Shown: positions 9,043-18,166, numbered from the stretch's first letter. The stretch is DNA of 64,000 nt from Delftia acidovorans (GCA_031286585.1 JAITUC010000023.1:1-64000); one strand, 5' to 3'. The notes: generated by a model not told the origin, from the letters alone. Made by a program: numbers and translations.

Positions 9043-9990
9043 ATGTCCCACAGCCCCAGCCTCACCTCTGCAACCTCACCCACACGGCCCCGAACCGGCC
9101 AGGGCGGCACCTGGCGCATGCTGCTGGCCATGGCGCTGTCGGGCACCATCGGCCTGCTCGTCGTGGAAAGCGCGCTGCCGCCGCTGCTGGTCGTATTCGC
9201 CCGCTGCGTGCTGGGCGCAACGGGCCTGGGCCTGTGGCTGGCCTGGCGGCGCGAATGGGTCAGGCCCCAGGGCCGGGAATGGCTGTGGCTGGCCGGGGGC
9301 GGCATCGCCCTGGTGCTGAACTGGGTCGCCCTCTTCAGCGCCTACCACTACAGCTCCATCGCCGTGACCACCGTGGTCTACCACGTGCAGCCCTTCATGC
9401 TGCTCGCCCTTTCCGCCCTGCAAGGCGAGGCCAGCGAACGCCGCAAGCTGCCGTGGCTGGTGCTGGCCCTGATCGGCGTGGCCCTGAGCAGCGGCCTGGT
9501 GGGGCTCGAAGGCATGGATGCCTCGCACGGCGGATCCGGCGCATGGATTGGCGTGGCCCTGGCCCTGCTGGCCGCCGCCCTCTACGCAGGCACCACCGTC
9601 GCCACGCGCCGCCTGGGCCACATGCCCTCGGCCCAGATCGCCATGCTGCAGATGCTGGCGGGCGGACTGGTGCTGAGCCTGTGGGCCCTGCCCCTGCTCG
9701 CCCATATCGCCACAGCCAGTCCGCAGTTGCTGTCAGCGCGGGCCGCCGCCATGGTGCTGACCCTGGGTCTGGTCCATACGGCCTTCATGTACACGGTGAT
9801 GTATGCGGCATTCCAGCGCCTGCCGGCGCCGGCCATTGCGGCACTGTCCTTCGTCTACCCCGCCATGGCCTTGCTGGTGGACCTGGTCTGGTTTGGCGCC
9901 GTGCCGTCGGCGGCGCAGTGGGCGGGAATGGGCTGCATCCTCGTCGCAGTCGTGGGCCATCGCGCAGGCATTGCATTGCGCCGCCATTGA
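9043..9990 (+). CDS. EamA-family (DMT superfamily) transporter
   Basis: A 315-residue protein with ten hydrophobic segments in two homologous EamA halves (about residues 25-150 and 170-305), typical of inner-membrane metabolite exporters. The start at MSHSPS is preceded by AGGA nine bases upstream; the frame stays open further upstream but without a binding site. The substrate is unknown; amino acids or drugs are usual for the family. Its divergent LysR neighbour is the likely regulator. Confidence 0.88.
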   Translation: MSHSPSLTSATSPTRPRTGQGGTWRMLLAMALSGTIGLLVVESALPPLLVVFARCVLGATGLGLWLAWRREWVRPQGREWLWLAGGGIALVLNWVALFSAYHYSSIAVTTVVYHVQPFMLLALSALQGEASERRKLPWLVLALIGVALSSGLVGLEGMDASHGGSGAWIGVALALLAAALYAGTTVATRRLGHMPSAQIAMLQMLAGGLVLSLWALPLLAHIATASPQLLSARAAAMVLTLGLVHTAFMYTVMYAAFQRLPAPAIAALSFVYPAMALLVDLVWFGAVPSAAQWAGMGCILVAVVGHRAGIALRRH

Positions 9991-10178
9991 GCCTGTGTGA
10001 ATTCCGGAGATTTCCGGGATTCATCAATCCTTCATGAATCCCTCCAATTGTTTCAAGATACTTCCAATAAAGAGGTGCACTGTACATTTCGAATTATTTT
10101 TATCCCTTACACCCGTATGCTTTGCCGGATTTCCAGCCATCCGCAATCATGCATTCGGAAATAAAGAGGGAGAAACAA

Positions 10179-10814
10179 TTGGCCACCACTATCGAAAAAG
10201 GACTGATGGTAGACAAGAACGTCGAAGTCAAGACCTATCCATCCATCGAGCACGGCGCCCTGCTGTCCGTGAGCTCCATCGTCCTGCACCGCACCGATAC
10301 GTCCACAGCCGCCAGCGTGCTCAACGCCTACAAGAGCGGCCAGAAGACGGGGGCGCACTTTCTGATCGAGAAGGACGGAAAGATCTACCAAACCGCCAGT
10401 CTGGAAAAGATCTGCTGGCATGTGGGAATTCTTCAGCCACGCTGCGTCAACGAGAGCACCTGCGACCCCACGGAACTCAAGAACATCAATGCCTTGCTGC
10501 ACCAAAAGGGCCTGAGCTTCAGCAAGCGGGCCAAGAATGTGTCATCGCACGAGAACACAAAGGCCTATCCGTTGCGTTATCCGGCCAACAGCGACTCCGT
10601 GGGCATCGAGGTGGTGGGCCGCTTCCTGCCATCGACCAAGGACTACGAGGCGCCCACACAATCGCAGCTTTTCCAGACCAAATGGCTGACCCAGCAATTG
10701 GTGGACCACTACAAGCTCAAGCTTCTGTCCGATGTCTACTCCCACGGCGCCATCGCCCGCAAGGAAGCGACCGAAGGCGCCCAATTGCTGCGCTACATCT
10801 TCACGGGAGCCTGA
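10179..10814 (+). CDS. N-acetylmuramoyl-L-alanine amidase (Amidase_2/PGRP fold), candidate effector
   Basis: This 211-residue protein has the zinc amidase fold that cuts the muramic acid-peptide bond of peptidoglycan. Visible landmarks are VLHRTD (His37, first zinc ligand), THF-like AHFLIEKDGKIYQ, WHVG (His81), SVGIEVVGR and SHGAIARKEATEG (His189). The usual third-ligand aspartate is replaced by glutamate (TEG for TDPG). There is no signal peptide. The TTG at 10179 is chosen because AGAGGGAG lies just upstream; ATGs at 10149 and 10206 are alternatives. The gene is AT-richer than its neighbours, suggesting transfer. Three bases later begins a small exported protein, the layout of cell-wall effector and periplasmic immunity pairs. 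Confidence 0.82.
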   Translation: MATTIEKGLMVDKNVEVKTYPSIEHGALLSVSSIVLHRTDTSTAASVLNAYKSGQKTGAHFLIEKDGKIYQTASLEKICWHVGILQPRCVNESTCDPTELKNINALLHQKGLSFSKRAKNVSSHENTKAYPLRYPANSDSVGIEVVGRFLPSTKDYEAPTQSQLFQTKWLTQQLVDHYKLKLLSDVYSHGAIARKEATEGAQLLRYIFTGA

Positions 10815-10817
10815 GCC

Positions 10818-11279
10818 ATGCCATCCAGCCAACCATTCGCCCAGCACCCTCGCAGCCTGCGCATGGCCGCCTGGGCCGCCGTGATGCTGTGCCTGCATGC
10901 GCCGTTGCAGGCCTCGTCTACATCCACATCCACGCCCAAACACGCGGCCAAGGCGGCACCCATCTCCGTCATCGGCCCGGTGACCCGATCCGTGGGGACG
11001 GGCGAGACCATGGGATGCGAGAAAGTCAGCCTGGACGCCGCCGACGTGGCCCGCTATTTCGCAACGGCAAAGCAAGTCTCGGCGGGCAGCTTTCATGACG
11101 AATCCATCATCCTGCCCTGCAGCTTCAGCGGACGGCTGCTGCGCTCGGGCAAGGTCTATGAATGGAATATCAACGCGGCCGGCGCCGGCTACCTGCGCAG
11201 TGAAGATGGCGATCACGACCTGCGCTACCTGTGCCGCAAGGCCTGCGAGAAGGCGTTGCCGCAGTTGACGGGGCTTTGA
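10818..11279 (+). CDS. Small exported protein, candidate amidase immunity protein
   Basis: The 153-residue product begins with a hydrophobic signal sequence (MAAWAAVMLCLHAPLQA, after a short polar lead) and has four cysteines in the mature part (MGC, ILPC and CRKAC), fitting a disulphide-bonded periplasmic protein. I recognise no domain. It starts three bases after the amidase stop, so the two are co-translated. By analogy with Tae/Tai-type modules of type VI secretion, a periplasmic inhibitor of the amidase is the leading inference, not a shown function. A start at residue 16 is also possible. Confidence 0.7.
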   Translation: MPSSQPFAQHPRSLRMAAWAAVMLCLHAPLQASSTSTSTPKHAAKAAPISVIGPVTRSVGTGETMGCEKVSLDAADVARYFATAKQVSAGSFHDESIILPCSFSGRLLRSGKVYEWNINAAGAGYLRSEDGDHDLRYLCRKACEKALPQLTGL

Positions 11280-11390
11280 TCTGCAGGGGCAGGCCGGGCC
11301 CGCGCCTAATGCACATCCAGACATTGCCTGAATCCTTTGGGCCGTTTGCCGCCTCTAGGCAAAGACCCAATTCTTCAAAGGCGTGTCTTC

Positions 11391-11612
11391 ATGTCCTATC
11401 TCAAGCGAAACCTGCCCCTTTGGGAGCGCATCCTGCGCACTGCTGGCGCCCTTGCCCTTGCCGCCCTCGCAGCGATGGCGTGGACTGGCAACAGCAGTAC
11501 CGGATTCTGGCTGCTGATCGCCGGTACAGCCACGCTCGCGCTGACTGGCATCATCGGCTTTTGCCCGGCCTGCGCAATGTTCGGGCGCCAATGCCCGAAG
11601 GAATCCAAATGA
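11391..11612 (+). CDS. YgaP-type small membrane protein (DUF2892)
   Basis: A 73-residue protein with two membrane segments (about residues 12-29 and 33-51) followed by GFCPACAMFGRQCP. The RNLPLWERILRTAGALAL opening and GxCPxxAxxG motif fit the DUF2892 / YgaP membrane-domain family. Its TGA overlaps the ATG of the sigma factor gene by four bases, so the two are translationally coupled. The cysteines may sense a thiol, sulphur or metal signal; that is a guess from the motif. Confidence 0.78.
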   Translation: MSYLKRNLPLWERILRTAGALALAALAAMAWTGNSSTGFWLLIAGTATLALTGIIGFCPACAMFGRQCPKESK

Positions 11613-12181
11613 TCCGCGCCGACACGATCCTGATAGACGCAGCACGCCGGGGCGAGCCCGGCGCCATTGCCCAGTTGCTGTCGGTCTGCCAACCCGATCT
11701 CAAGCGCTTTGCGCGCAGAACCTGCAACAACGCCGAAGATGCCGAGGACGCCGTGCAGATCGCCCTATGGCAGCTCTCCCGCAAGATAGGCGCGCTGCGC
11801 ACCGCTGCCACCTTCGCCACCTGGCTGTTCCGCATCGTCGAGCGCGAATGCTGGCGCCTGCTGCGCGGACGCGGGCGCACCGAATCCCTGGACGCGCCAG
11901 AAGCGGCACCTCTGCAAACGGCTGCCGCGCCCATCCCCCACGACCTGCGGCTGGACCTGGCCCGCGCCATGGAGCGCCTGAGCCTTCCCTACCGCGAAGT
12001 GCTGATCCTTCGGGACGTGCATGAACTCACCGCCCCTGAAACCGCCGCCCAGCTCGGCCTCAGTGTCGAGGCCGTCAAAAGCCGCCTGCACCGTGCACGC
12101 GCCACCGTGCGCGAACACCTCCTGGCCAGCGGCTACTGGGCCAAGGACGGTGCGACACCAGGAGAGCGCGATGTTCTGTAG
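11609..12181 (+). CDS. ECF-family RNA polymerase sigma factor
   Basis: The 190-residue protein has sigma region 2 (about residues 15-85, with NNAEDAEDAVQIALWQLSR and FATWLFRIVERECWRLLR) and region 4 (about 110-165, with LSLPYREVLILRDVHEL and LSVEAVKSRLHRARATVREH). AAGGA precedes the ATG by seven bases. It overlaps both its neighbours, and both encode tiny membrane proteins with CPxC motifs. No classical zinc-binding anti-sigma gene is adjacent, so one or both small proteins may fill that role. Confidence 0.9.
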   Translation: MIRADTILIDAARRGEPGAIAQLLSVCQPDLKRFARRTCNNAEDAEDAVQIALWQLSRKIGALRTAATFATWLFRIVERECWRLLRGRGRTESLDAPEAAPLQTAAAPIPHDLRLDLARAMERLSLPYREVLILRDVHELTAPETAAQLGLSVEAVKSRLHRARATVREHLLASGYWAKDGATPGERDVL

Positions 12182-12392
12182 CCGCTCCGTGGGCACCCAC
12201 CTGTTGCGCGGCGCAGCCGCCATGGCCCTTTTGCTGGCAGCCATGCTGCTGGACGCTCTGCCTCTGCTGCCCAGGCTTGCTGCCTTCGGCGGTGCGTTAC
12301 TGCTGATGCGCGGATGCCCTGCGTGCTGGCTGGTGGGCCTTTTTCAGACATGGCAGCAAGAAGCCGGCAAGGGCCGTGGCACAGGGCGCTGA
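12171..12392 (+). CDS. Small membrane protein with GCPACW motif
   Basis: A 73-residue protein with a long hydrophobic stretch (about residues 14-48) then GCPACWLVGLFQTW and a basic tail. The ATG follows GGAG and lies inside the last codons of the sigma factor gene. The layout of hydrophobic pair then CPAC resembles the DUF2892 protein encoded on the other side of the sigma factor (GFCPACAMFG), so they may be related. Function is unknown; regulation of the sigma factor is suggested only by the overlaps. Confidence 0.7.
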   Translation: MFCSRSVGTHLLRGAAAMALLLAAMLLDALPLLPRLAAFGGALLLMRGCPACWLVGLFQTWQQEAGKGRGTGR

Positions 12393-12410
12393 TTTCCCGA
12401 CCTGTTAGAA

Positions 12411-12460
12411 GCGCTCCTGAAAGACTGGTTATCAGGTGCCAGCACCATATCCAGGAGCGC
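12411..12460. other. Nested inverted repeat between convergent genes
   Basis: GCGCTCCTG (12411-12419) faces CAGGAGCGC (12452-12460), enclosing the smaller hairpin GGTGC-CA-GCACC. It lies in the gap between the sigma-factor operon and the convergent flavodoxin gene. No T-tract follows directly, so a terminator role is uncertain. Confidence 0.4.
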
Positions 12461-12560
12461 AACCGTGGATTGAATGGTGAAATTCATCGGATGCCAGCCA
12501 CAGCGGCAGGCAAATCCCTAAGAAGTAAACCTTTTGGATATTCTCTTGAACAGATAAACC

Positions 12561-13064
12561 TCAGAAAACCCCCAGCGCCAGCCCCGCCCCCATCGCCTCC
12601 CCCAACGCCCGGCACTGCTCCAGCTCCGCTGCGGCCATCCGCTTGGGCGCCAGGATGGCTTCGGTGGTCTGGGCATGGGTGCAGATGATCAGGGGCTCGG
12701 CCACGGGCTTGAGGCGCCAGCCGGTGGCGATGCGGGCGATCTGGCGGGCGGCGTTCTGGCCATCGCTGCCCGCGCAGATGAGGCTGGCATAGGGCCGGCC
12801 ATTGATGTGGTCCAGCGCCGCGTAGTAGCTGCGGTCGAAGAAGTCCTTGAGCTGGCCGCTGATGGCGGCCAGGTTTTCCGGGGTGGCGAAGAGGTAGCCG
12901 TCGGCGGACAGCACATCGTCGGGGCCGGCCTCGGAGGCATGCAGCAGGCGCACCTGCACGCCCTGGCCTTCGGCCGCTGCGCCGTCGCGCGCGGCCTCGG
13001 CCATCTGGCGGGTGCCGCCGGTCATGGAGTGGTAGACGATCAGCAGGGTCTTGCTTGCGTTCAT
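12561..13064 (-). CDS. Flavodoxin-family protein / NAD(P)H-dependent FMN reductase-like
   Basis: A 167-residue protein with the flavodoxin-like phosphate-binding loop VYHSMTGGTRQMA near the N-terminus, then ADGYLFATPENLAAISGQLKDFFDR, which binds the FMN ring in flavodoxin/WrbA-like proteins. The partner and substrate are unknown. The start at MNASKT is chosen because the strand-loop begins a few residues later; a longer frame to 13106 adds only a polar stretch. Confidence 0.82.
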   Translation of the reverse strand: MNASKTLLIVYHSMTGGTRQMAEAARDGAAAEGQGVQVRLLHASEAGPDDVLSADGYLFATPENLAAISGQLKDFFDRSYYAALDHINGRPYASLICAGSDGQNAARQIARIATGWRLKPVAEPLIICTHAQTTEAILAPKRMAAAELEQCRALGEAMGAGLALGVF

Positions 13065-13119
13065 GCAGCGAGCATAGACCGATGCAGGGATAACCGGGCC
13101 GCTCAAGCCACGGTGCGGG

Positions 13120-14091
13120 TCAGGTCACACCCCTGCCGGCGCCATCCGTCAGCGACGCCACGGAAGGCCTGATCCATTGCGGATCATCGAGCTGCCGTTG
13201 AATGCAGTCGCGCAACCATTGATGCGCGGGATCCGCCTGATGGCGCGGATGCCAGGCCATGCGCATGGGCTGCACCTGCACGTCGATGGGCAAGGCAAAC
13301 ACCACCAGCCCCAGCGATGCGGCCATGCCATGCGCCGTGCGTGTCGGCACGCAGGCCACCAGGTCGGTGCGGGAGGCCGCAACCAGCGCCGAGAACGAAC
13401 TGGGCACCAGCAGCGCCAGTTGACGCTGCAGGCCCAGCGCCTCCAGGGCCGCGTCCACGGGCGAGCTTTCACCCGGGCGCTGGGTGATGCCGACGTGGCG
13501 CGCGGCGGCGAACTGCGCGGCGCTCGGCCTTTGCGACTTTCTGGTGGACTTCAACAGGGGATGGCCGGCGCGCACGACGCCCACCAAGGTCTGCTCCGAT
13601 ATCACCAGGCTCTCGGTTTCCGGGTCCATGCTGCGAAAGCTGCCCACATCCAGGTCGATGCGGCCTTCGCGCAGGGCGCCCGGGTCGGCATGGGTTTCGG
13701 GCAGGAACTGCAGGCTGGCCAGCGGCATTTCCGCCTCCAGCGCACGCGAGAGGCTGGCACCGAAGACGACGGCAATGCCTTCGGGCGCCCGCACCACGAA
13801 GCGGCGGCGCAGGCCCGCCAGTCCTCCCGCATCGACAGGGTCCTGCAGCGCCCGCGCCTGGGCCAGCAGCGCGCGCACCGGCTCCGCCAGGGCCAGGGCG
13901 CGCGGCGTGGGCACCAGGCTGCGGCCCGCACGTACCAGGATGGGGTCGCCAAACGCCTCCCGGATGCGTGCCAGCGTATGGCTCATGGCGGGAGTGCTCA
14001 GGTGCATGCGTCCGGCCGCCTGCGTCACGCTGCCGGTGCTGAGCAAGGCATCCAGTGCAATCAGCAGGTTGAGGTCGTATGTGTTCGCCAT
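13120..14091 (-). CDS. LysR-family transcriptional regulator
   Basis: A 323-residue LysR protein of the NodD/LinR-like group: DLNLLIALDALLSTGSVTQA and LSTPAMSHTLARIREAFGDP form the winged helix, followed by VRAGRSLVPTPRA and a ligand-binding domain. It lies 99 bp from, and divergent to, an MFS exporter gene that it probably controls. No clear ribosome binding site precedes the ATG. Confidence 0.9.
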   Translation of the reverse strand: MANTYDLNLLIALDALLSTGSVTQAAGRMHLSTPAMSHTLARIREAFGDPILVRAGRSLVPTPRALALAEPVRALLAQARALQDPVDAGGLAGLRRRFVVRAPEGIAVVFGASLSRALEAEMPLASLQFLPETHADPGALREGRIDLDVGSFRSMDPETESLVISEQTLVGVVRAGHPLLKSTRKSQRPSAAQFAAARHVGITQRPGESSPVDAALEALGLQRQLALLVPSSFSALVAASRTDLVACVPTRTAHGMAASLGLVVFALPIDVQVQPMRMAWHPRHQADPAHQWLRDCIQRQLDDPQWIRPSVASLTDGAGRGVT

Positions 14092-14190
14092 GCGAAATCA
14101 TACGTTCAATACATTGCACTGTACAAAACCCACACCGCTCCCGACACTGGCGGCCGTTGCCTCAACCCAAGCCCTCGCCGCTGCACGCCC

Positions 14191-15723
14191 ATGACGCCCA
14201 CGCCCACCACCTCGCTGACTTCCCCGCCCGGTCGGCGGAACCTGCCCCGGCTTTGCTTCGCCATGCTGGTGCTGATGCTCGTCCTCGCGGCGCTGGACCA
14301 GACCATTCTTTCGACGGCCCTGCCCGTGATGGCCCGCGAACTGCCGGGCCATTGGCCGCTGGCCTGGGTGTTCTCGGCCTATCTGCTGGCGGCCACCGTG
14401 GTGATTGCGCTGTACGGCCGGCTGGCCGATGTGCTGGGCAGAAAGCCCATGCTGCTGCTGGCCATCGGCCTGTTCCTGGCCGGCTCCCTGGCCTGTGGTG
14501 CCAGCCATGACCTGCAGCAACTGGTGCTGGCGCGTGCCCTGCAAGGCGCAGGCGGCGGCGGACTCATGACGCTGACGATGCTGACCCTTGCCGACCTGTT
14601 TGCGCCTGAACAACGGGCCCGTTACCAGGGCCTGCTGGGCGCTGCCTATGGCGTATCGACCATGGTCGGCCCGCTGCTGGGCGGGGCGCTGGTGGAGCAT
14701 CTGTCCTGGCACTGGGCCTTCTGGCTGAATGTGCCGCTCGCAGGGCTGGCCTGGGGAGTGCTGGCTTGGGCGCTGCCCGCCAGGGCGGCTGCGCCGGAGG
14801 CTGCCGCCGCCCCCGTTCCCCGCCAGCGCATCGACTGGCTGGGTGCCGTGTTGCTGGCCGCAGCCCTGGTCAGCCTGCTGCTGGCCACCCAGCACAGCCA
14901 CCTGGATCTGCCCGAGCAGCTGTCGCTGTGGGTGCTGCTGGCTCTGGGCGCCAAGTTCGCCCTGGCATTTTTCGTGCGCCAGCGCCGCGCCAGCCATCCG
15001 CTACTGCCGCTGTCGCTGTTTTCCCACCCGGCCTACGCGGCGGTCAGTTTCCTGGCCCTGTCCACGGGCGTTGCGCTGTATGCGGCCGTTGTCTTTCTTC
15101 CGCAGTATCTGCAGATTGGCCTGCACCTGTCGCCCACGGGCTCCGCCTGGCACCTTGCGCCACTGATGGCCGGCATCACCGCAGGGGCCATTGGCAGCGG
15201 CCGGCGCCTGCGCGCCCAGACGCCAGCCGCATCGCTGGGCCAGTCGGCCTGCGTGCTGATGCTGCTGTCGTTCGGACTGATCACCGCGGCCTTGCACTGG
15301 CTGCCGCAGGCGCCGCTGGCCCTGTCCGCAGGACTGCTGCCGCTGGGCCTGGGACTGGGGCTGATGTTTCCCATCATCACCGTGGTGGCGCAGCGGGTGT
15401 CGCCGGCCCGGCACCTGGGCATTGCCACGGCGGCCCCCGTCATGCCGCGCAGCCTGGGCGGTGCCGCCGGCGTGGCCTTGCTGGCGGCCCTGCTCACCCA
15501 TTTGATGAAACAGGAGCTGGCGGCGGCCGTCCCCCTGGCAGCACAGGCCGATGCCGTCACCGCCGCGCTGGGCCACGGGCTGCAGGCCATCTTCGGCTGT
15601 GCGGCGCTGGCGGTTCTGGCGGCGCTGGCTGCCTGCCGATGGCTGCCGGCGCGCAAGGCCGCAGCGCGTGAGGGCCAAGCCGCCCCTGCGGCGCAGAGCG
15701 CCGCCATTCGCCGAGGTGCGTAA
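14191..15723 (+). CDS. MFS drug exporter, 14-helix DHA2 type
   Basis: The 510-residue protein has about fourteen membrane segments and DHA2 landmarks: LDQTILSTALPVMARELPG in helix 1, YGRLADVLGRKPMLL (motif A) and GAAYGVSTMVGPLLGGAL (motif C) with WHWAFWLNVPLAG after it. It should expel drugs or toxic metabolites with protons. The start is set at the ATG that gives a short cytoplasmic lead before helix 1; upstream frame continues through the divergent regulator and is noise. No clear ribosome binding site is seen. Confidence 0.9.
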   Translation: MTPTPTTSLTSPPGRRNLPRLCFAMLVLMLVLAALDQTILSTALPVMARELPGHWPLAWVFSAYLLAATVVIALYGRLADVLGRKPMLLLAIGLFLAGSLACGASHDLQQLVLARALQGAGGGGLMTLTMLTLADLFAPEQRARYQGLLGAAYGVSTMVGPLLGGALVEHLSWHWAFWLNVPLAGLAWGVLAWALPARAAAPEAAAAPVPRQRIDWLGAVLLAAALVSLLLATQHSHLDLPEQLSLWVLLALGAKFALAFFVRQRRASHPLLPLSLFSHPAYAAVSFLALSTGVALYAAVVFLPQYLQIGLHLSPTGSAWHLAPLMAGITAGAIGSGRRLRAQTPAASLGQSACVLMLLSFGLITAALHWLPQAPLALSAGLLPLGLGLGLMFPIITVVAQRVSPARHLGIATAAPVMPRSLGGAAGVALLAALLTHLMKQELAAAVPLAAQADAVTAALGHGLQAIFGCAALAVLAALAACRWLPARKAAAREGQAAPAAQSAAIRRGA

Positions 15724-15745
15724 GGCGCCTAGGCCGCGCGGTGTC

Positions 15746-18166
15746 TCAGAAATCCACCGAAGCCGATACCACGAAGGTGCGCGGAATCATCGGCGAGACG
15801 GCGCCCCAGGACGTGACGCCGGCCCAGGCCTTGCGGTCGGCCACGTTCTGCACCGTGGCGCGCAGCGTGGTCTTGCGGCCTGCGATGCGGGTGGCATAGC
15901 GCAGGCCCAGGTCGGTGCGTGTCCAGCCCGGGATGCGCAGGCGGTTGGCCTGGTCCACGAACTGGGCGCCGGTGTAGGCCAGGTCGCCGACCAGGGTCAG
16001 GCCCTCGGCGGCGGGCACATCCCATTCCACGCCCAGGTTGGCCAGCAGGCGCGAGGTGCCGATGGGCCGGTTGCCCACCAGCGCAGGCGTGGCCGAGCGC
16101 GTGATCTCGGGCTTGAGCCAGGTCACGCCGCCCAGCAGGCGCAGGCCGCGCGCGGCCTCGCCGTAGGCATACAGCTCCATGCCCAGGTTGCGCTGCTCGC
16201 CATTGGCCTTGTAGACGCCCTGGTCCAGGCCGCCGCTGGGTTTTTCAATGCTGAACAGGGCAGCGGTGGCCATGAGGCTGCCGAAGTCGTACTTGCTGCC
16301 CAATTCGTACTGGCGGCTCTTGTAGGGGCGCAGCACCTCGCCGTAGTTGCTGGCGGCGGGCGGCGCGATGTCGCCCTTGCTCAGGCCCTCGATGTAGTTG
16401 GCGTAGAGGCTCCAGTGGGGCGCCTGGCGCCAGACCACGCCGACGGCGGGCGTGGTCACGCTCTCGTCGTAGACATTGGCGGTGCCGCCCGTGAGCACGT
16501 TGTAGTTGGTGGACTTGATGGCCTGGTGGCGCAGGCCCAGCGACAGTTGCAGCCTGTCCTGCAACAGCGAGACGGTGTCCACCAGGGCCAGGCTGGTGTT
16601 GCGGTTGTCATGGATGCGCGGAACGGCCGAAGGCCTCGCAATGCTCTGCGGCGCATGGGCAATGGGCGCATAGATGTTGGACGCCACGGTGGAGCCTGCC
16701 TGCAGCGCGCGGTGAAAATCCTCGCGGTAGCTGGCCAGCTGCAGCGTGACCGAATGCTTGACACCGGCCAGCGCAAAGCGCGAGCGCAGGCCCGCGTCGA
16801 TGGTGCTGCGGTCCACGTCGAACACCGCGTAGGTGGGCGTGATGCTGGTGGCGCCCGCCGCACTGGTCAGGCGCGGGGCCGAGTCATAGATGCGGTCCAC
16901 ATCGGCGCGCGACTGGCCGATGTTGGCAAACAGCGTGAGCTGCTGCGTGAGGTCCAGCTCGGTGCGCAGCAGCACGGCGCGCTCGCGGTTCCTGGACCAT
17001 TCCCAGGGCTGGGTCACGTTGCGCCGGCCATCCGGCGCAGCAGGCATGGAGGTGAGCCCCGTGGGCATGATGGGCCGGCCCACGCCGTCGATGCGCTCGT
17101 CCTGCGAGAGCAGGTCCAGCGTGGCACGGAAGCGCTCCACCTCGTAGTCCAGCGCCACGGCCAGCACGTGGCCGTCGGTGCTTTGATGGTCCATGGACGT
17201 ATCGCCGCCGTACTTGCTGGCGTTGACGCGGATGCCGTACTGGTGCTCGTCGCCAAAGCGCCGGCCCACATCGGCGTGGGCACGCCAGAGGCTGTCCGAG
17301 GTCCAGCCCGTGGTCAGCCGCGCCACGTCTTCATTGGCGCGCTTGGGAGCGATGTTGATCACGCCCCCCACCGAGCCGTTGGGCGACATGCCGAACAGCA
17401 GCGCGCCCGGCCCCTTGACCACCTCGATGCGGTCCACGTACTCGGTGCGCACGCGGTAGTTGGGAGCAATGCCGTAGATGCCGTCAAAGGCGATCTCGCC
17501 CGAGTTGCCCTCCCAGATCGGAAAGCCCCGGATGTACAGGTTGTCAACGTTGCCGCCCGGCAGCACGGTGTAGCGCACGGAAGGGTCGCGGTTCACCGCC
17601 TCGGCAATGGTGCCGGCCTGCTGGTTGCGCACGGCCTCGGACGTGTAGCTGGTGGTGCTGAACGGCGCCTGCATGTTGCCGGTATTGCCCAGCACGCCCA
17701 GGCGCACGCCCTTGGCCACCTGCCCGCCAGCGTATGGCGCGGGCAGCAGGCTCACATACTGGTCGCCGGCCGTGACCGTGATCTCGGACAGGCGGTGCGC
17801 GTTCTCCGGCAGGTTGTCGGGCGCATGGGCCGCAGCGGGAAGCAGGGTCAGCGTGCCGCCCTCGATGCGCCCCTGCAGGCCGCTGCCCTGCAGCAATGCC
17901 GCCAGGCCCTGGCGCACATCGTGGCTGCCGTTGAGCGCCGGGGCCTGCCGGCCCTGCACCAGTTCGGAGGAGTAGGTGAGCTGCAGCCCCGCCAGGCGCG
18001 CAAACTGGCTCAGCGCCTGGGCCAGCGGCTGGGCCGGTACGTCGAAGGACACGGATTGGGCGGCGGCCAACTGCAGTTGCAGGCCCAGCACCAGGCCTGC
18101 ACATGCATGAAAAACCGCTGTGCGGCGGAGACGGAATCGGAATCGGGAGGACTTGGGAGCGGACAT
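15746..18166 (-). CDS. TonB-dependent siderophore receptor with STN signalling domain
   Basis: This 806-residue outer-membrane receptor has a signal peptide (about residues 1-37), an STN domain (about 40-95: SFDVPAQPLAQALSQFA to GTLTLLP), a plug (about 130-260, with VDRIEVVKGPGALLFG and GSVGGVINIAPKRA) and a beta-barrel ending in aromatic SASVDF. The STN domain marks it as a surface-signalling transducer: ferric siderophore binding is passed to the FecR part of the fused regulator encoded upstream. The start at MSAPKS is chosen as it opens the signal peptide. The siderophore is unknown. Confidence 0.93.
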   Translation of the reverse strand: MSAPKSSRFRFRLRRTAVFHACAGLVLGLQLQLAAAQSVSFDVPAQPLAQALSQFARLAGLQLTYSSELVQGRQAPALNGSHDVRQGLAALLQGSGLQGRIEGGTLTLLPAAAHAPDNLPENAHRLSEITVTAGDQYVSLLPAPYAGGQVAKGVRLGVLGNTGNMQAPFSTTSYTSEAVRNQQAGTIAEAVNRDPSVRYTVLPGGNVDNLYIRGFPIWEGNSGEIAFDGIYGIAPNYRVRTEYVDRIEVVKGPGALLFGMSPNGSVGGVINIAPKRANEDVARLTTGWTSDSLWRAHADVGRRFGDEHQYGIRVNASKYGGDTSMDHQSTDGHVLAVALDYEVERFRATLDLLSQDERIDGVGRPIMPTGLTSMPAAPDGRRNVTQPWEWSRNRERAVLLRTELDLTQQLTLFANIGQSRADVDRIYDSAPRLTSAAGATSITPTYAVFDVDRSTIDAGLRSRFALAGVKHSVTLQLASYREDFHRALQAGSTVASNIYAPIAHAPQSIARPSAVPRIHDNRNTSLALVDTVSLLQDRLQLSLGLRHQAIKSTNYNVLTGGTANVYDESVTTPAVGVVWRQAPHWSLYANYIEGLSKGDIAPPAASNYGEVLRPYKSRQYELGSKYDFGSLMATAALFSIEKPSGGLDQGVYKANGEQRNLGMELYAYGEAARGLRLLGGVTWLKPEITRSATPALVGNRPIGTSRLLANLGVEWDVPAAEGLTLVGDLAYTGAQFVDQANRLRIPGWTRTDLGLRYATRIAGRKTTLRATVQNVADRKAWAGVTSWGAVSPMIPRTFVVSASVDF

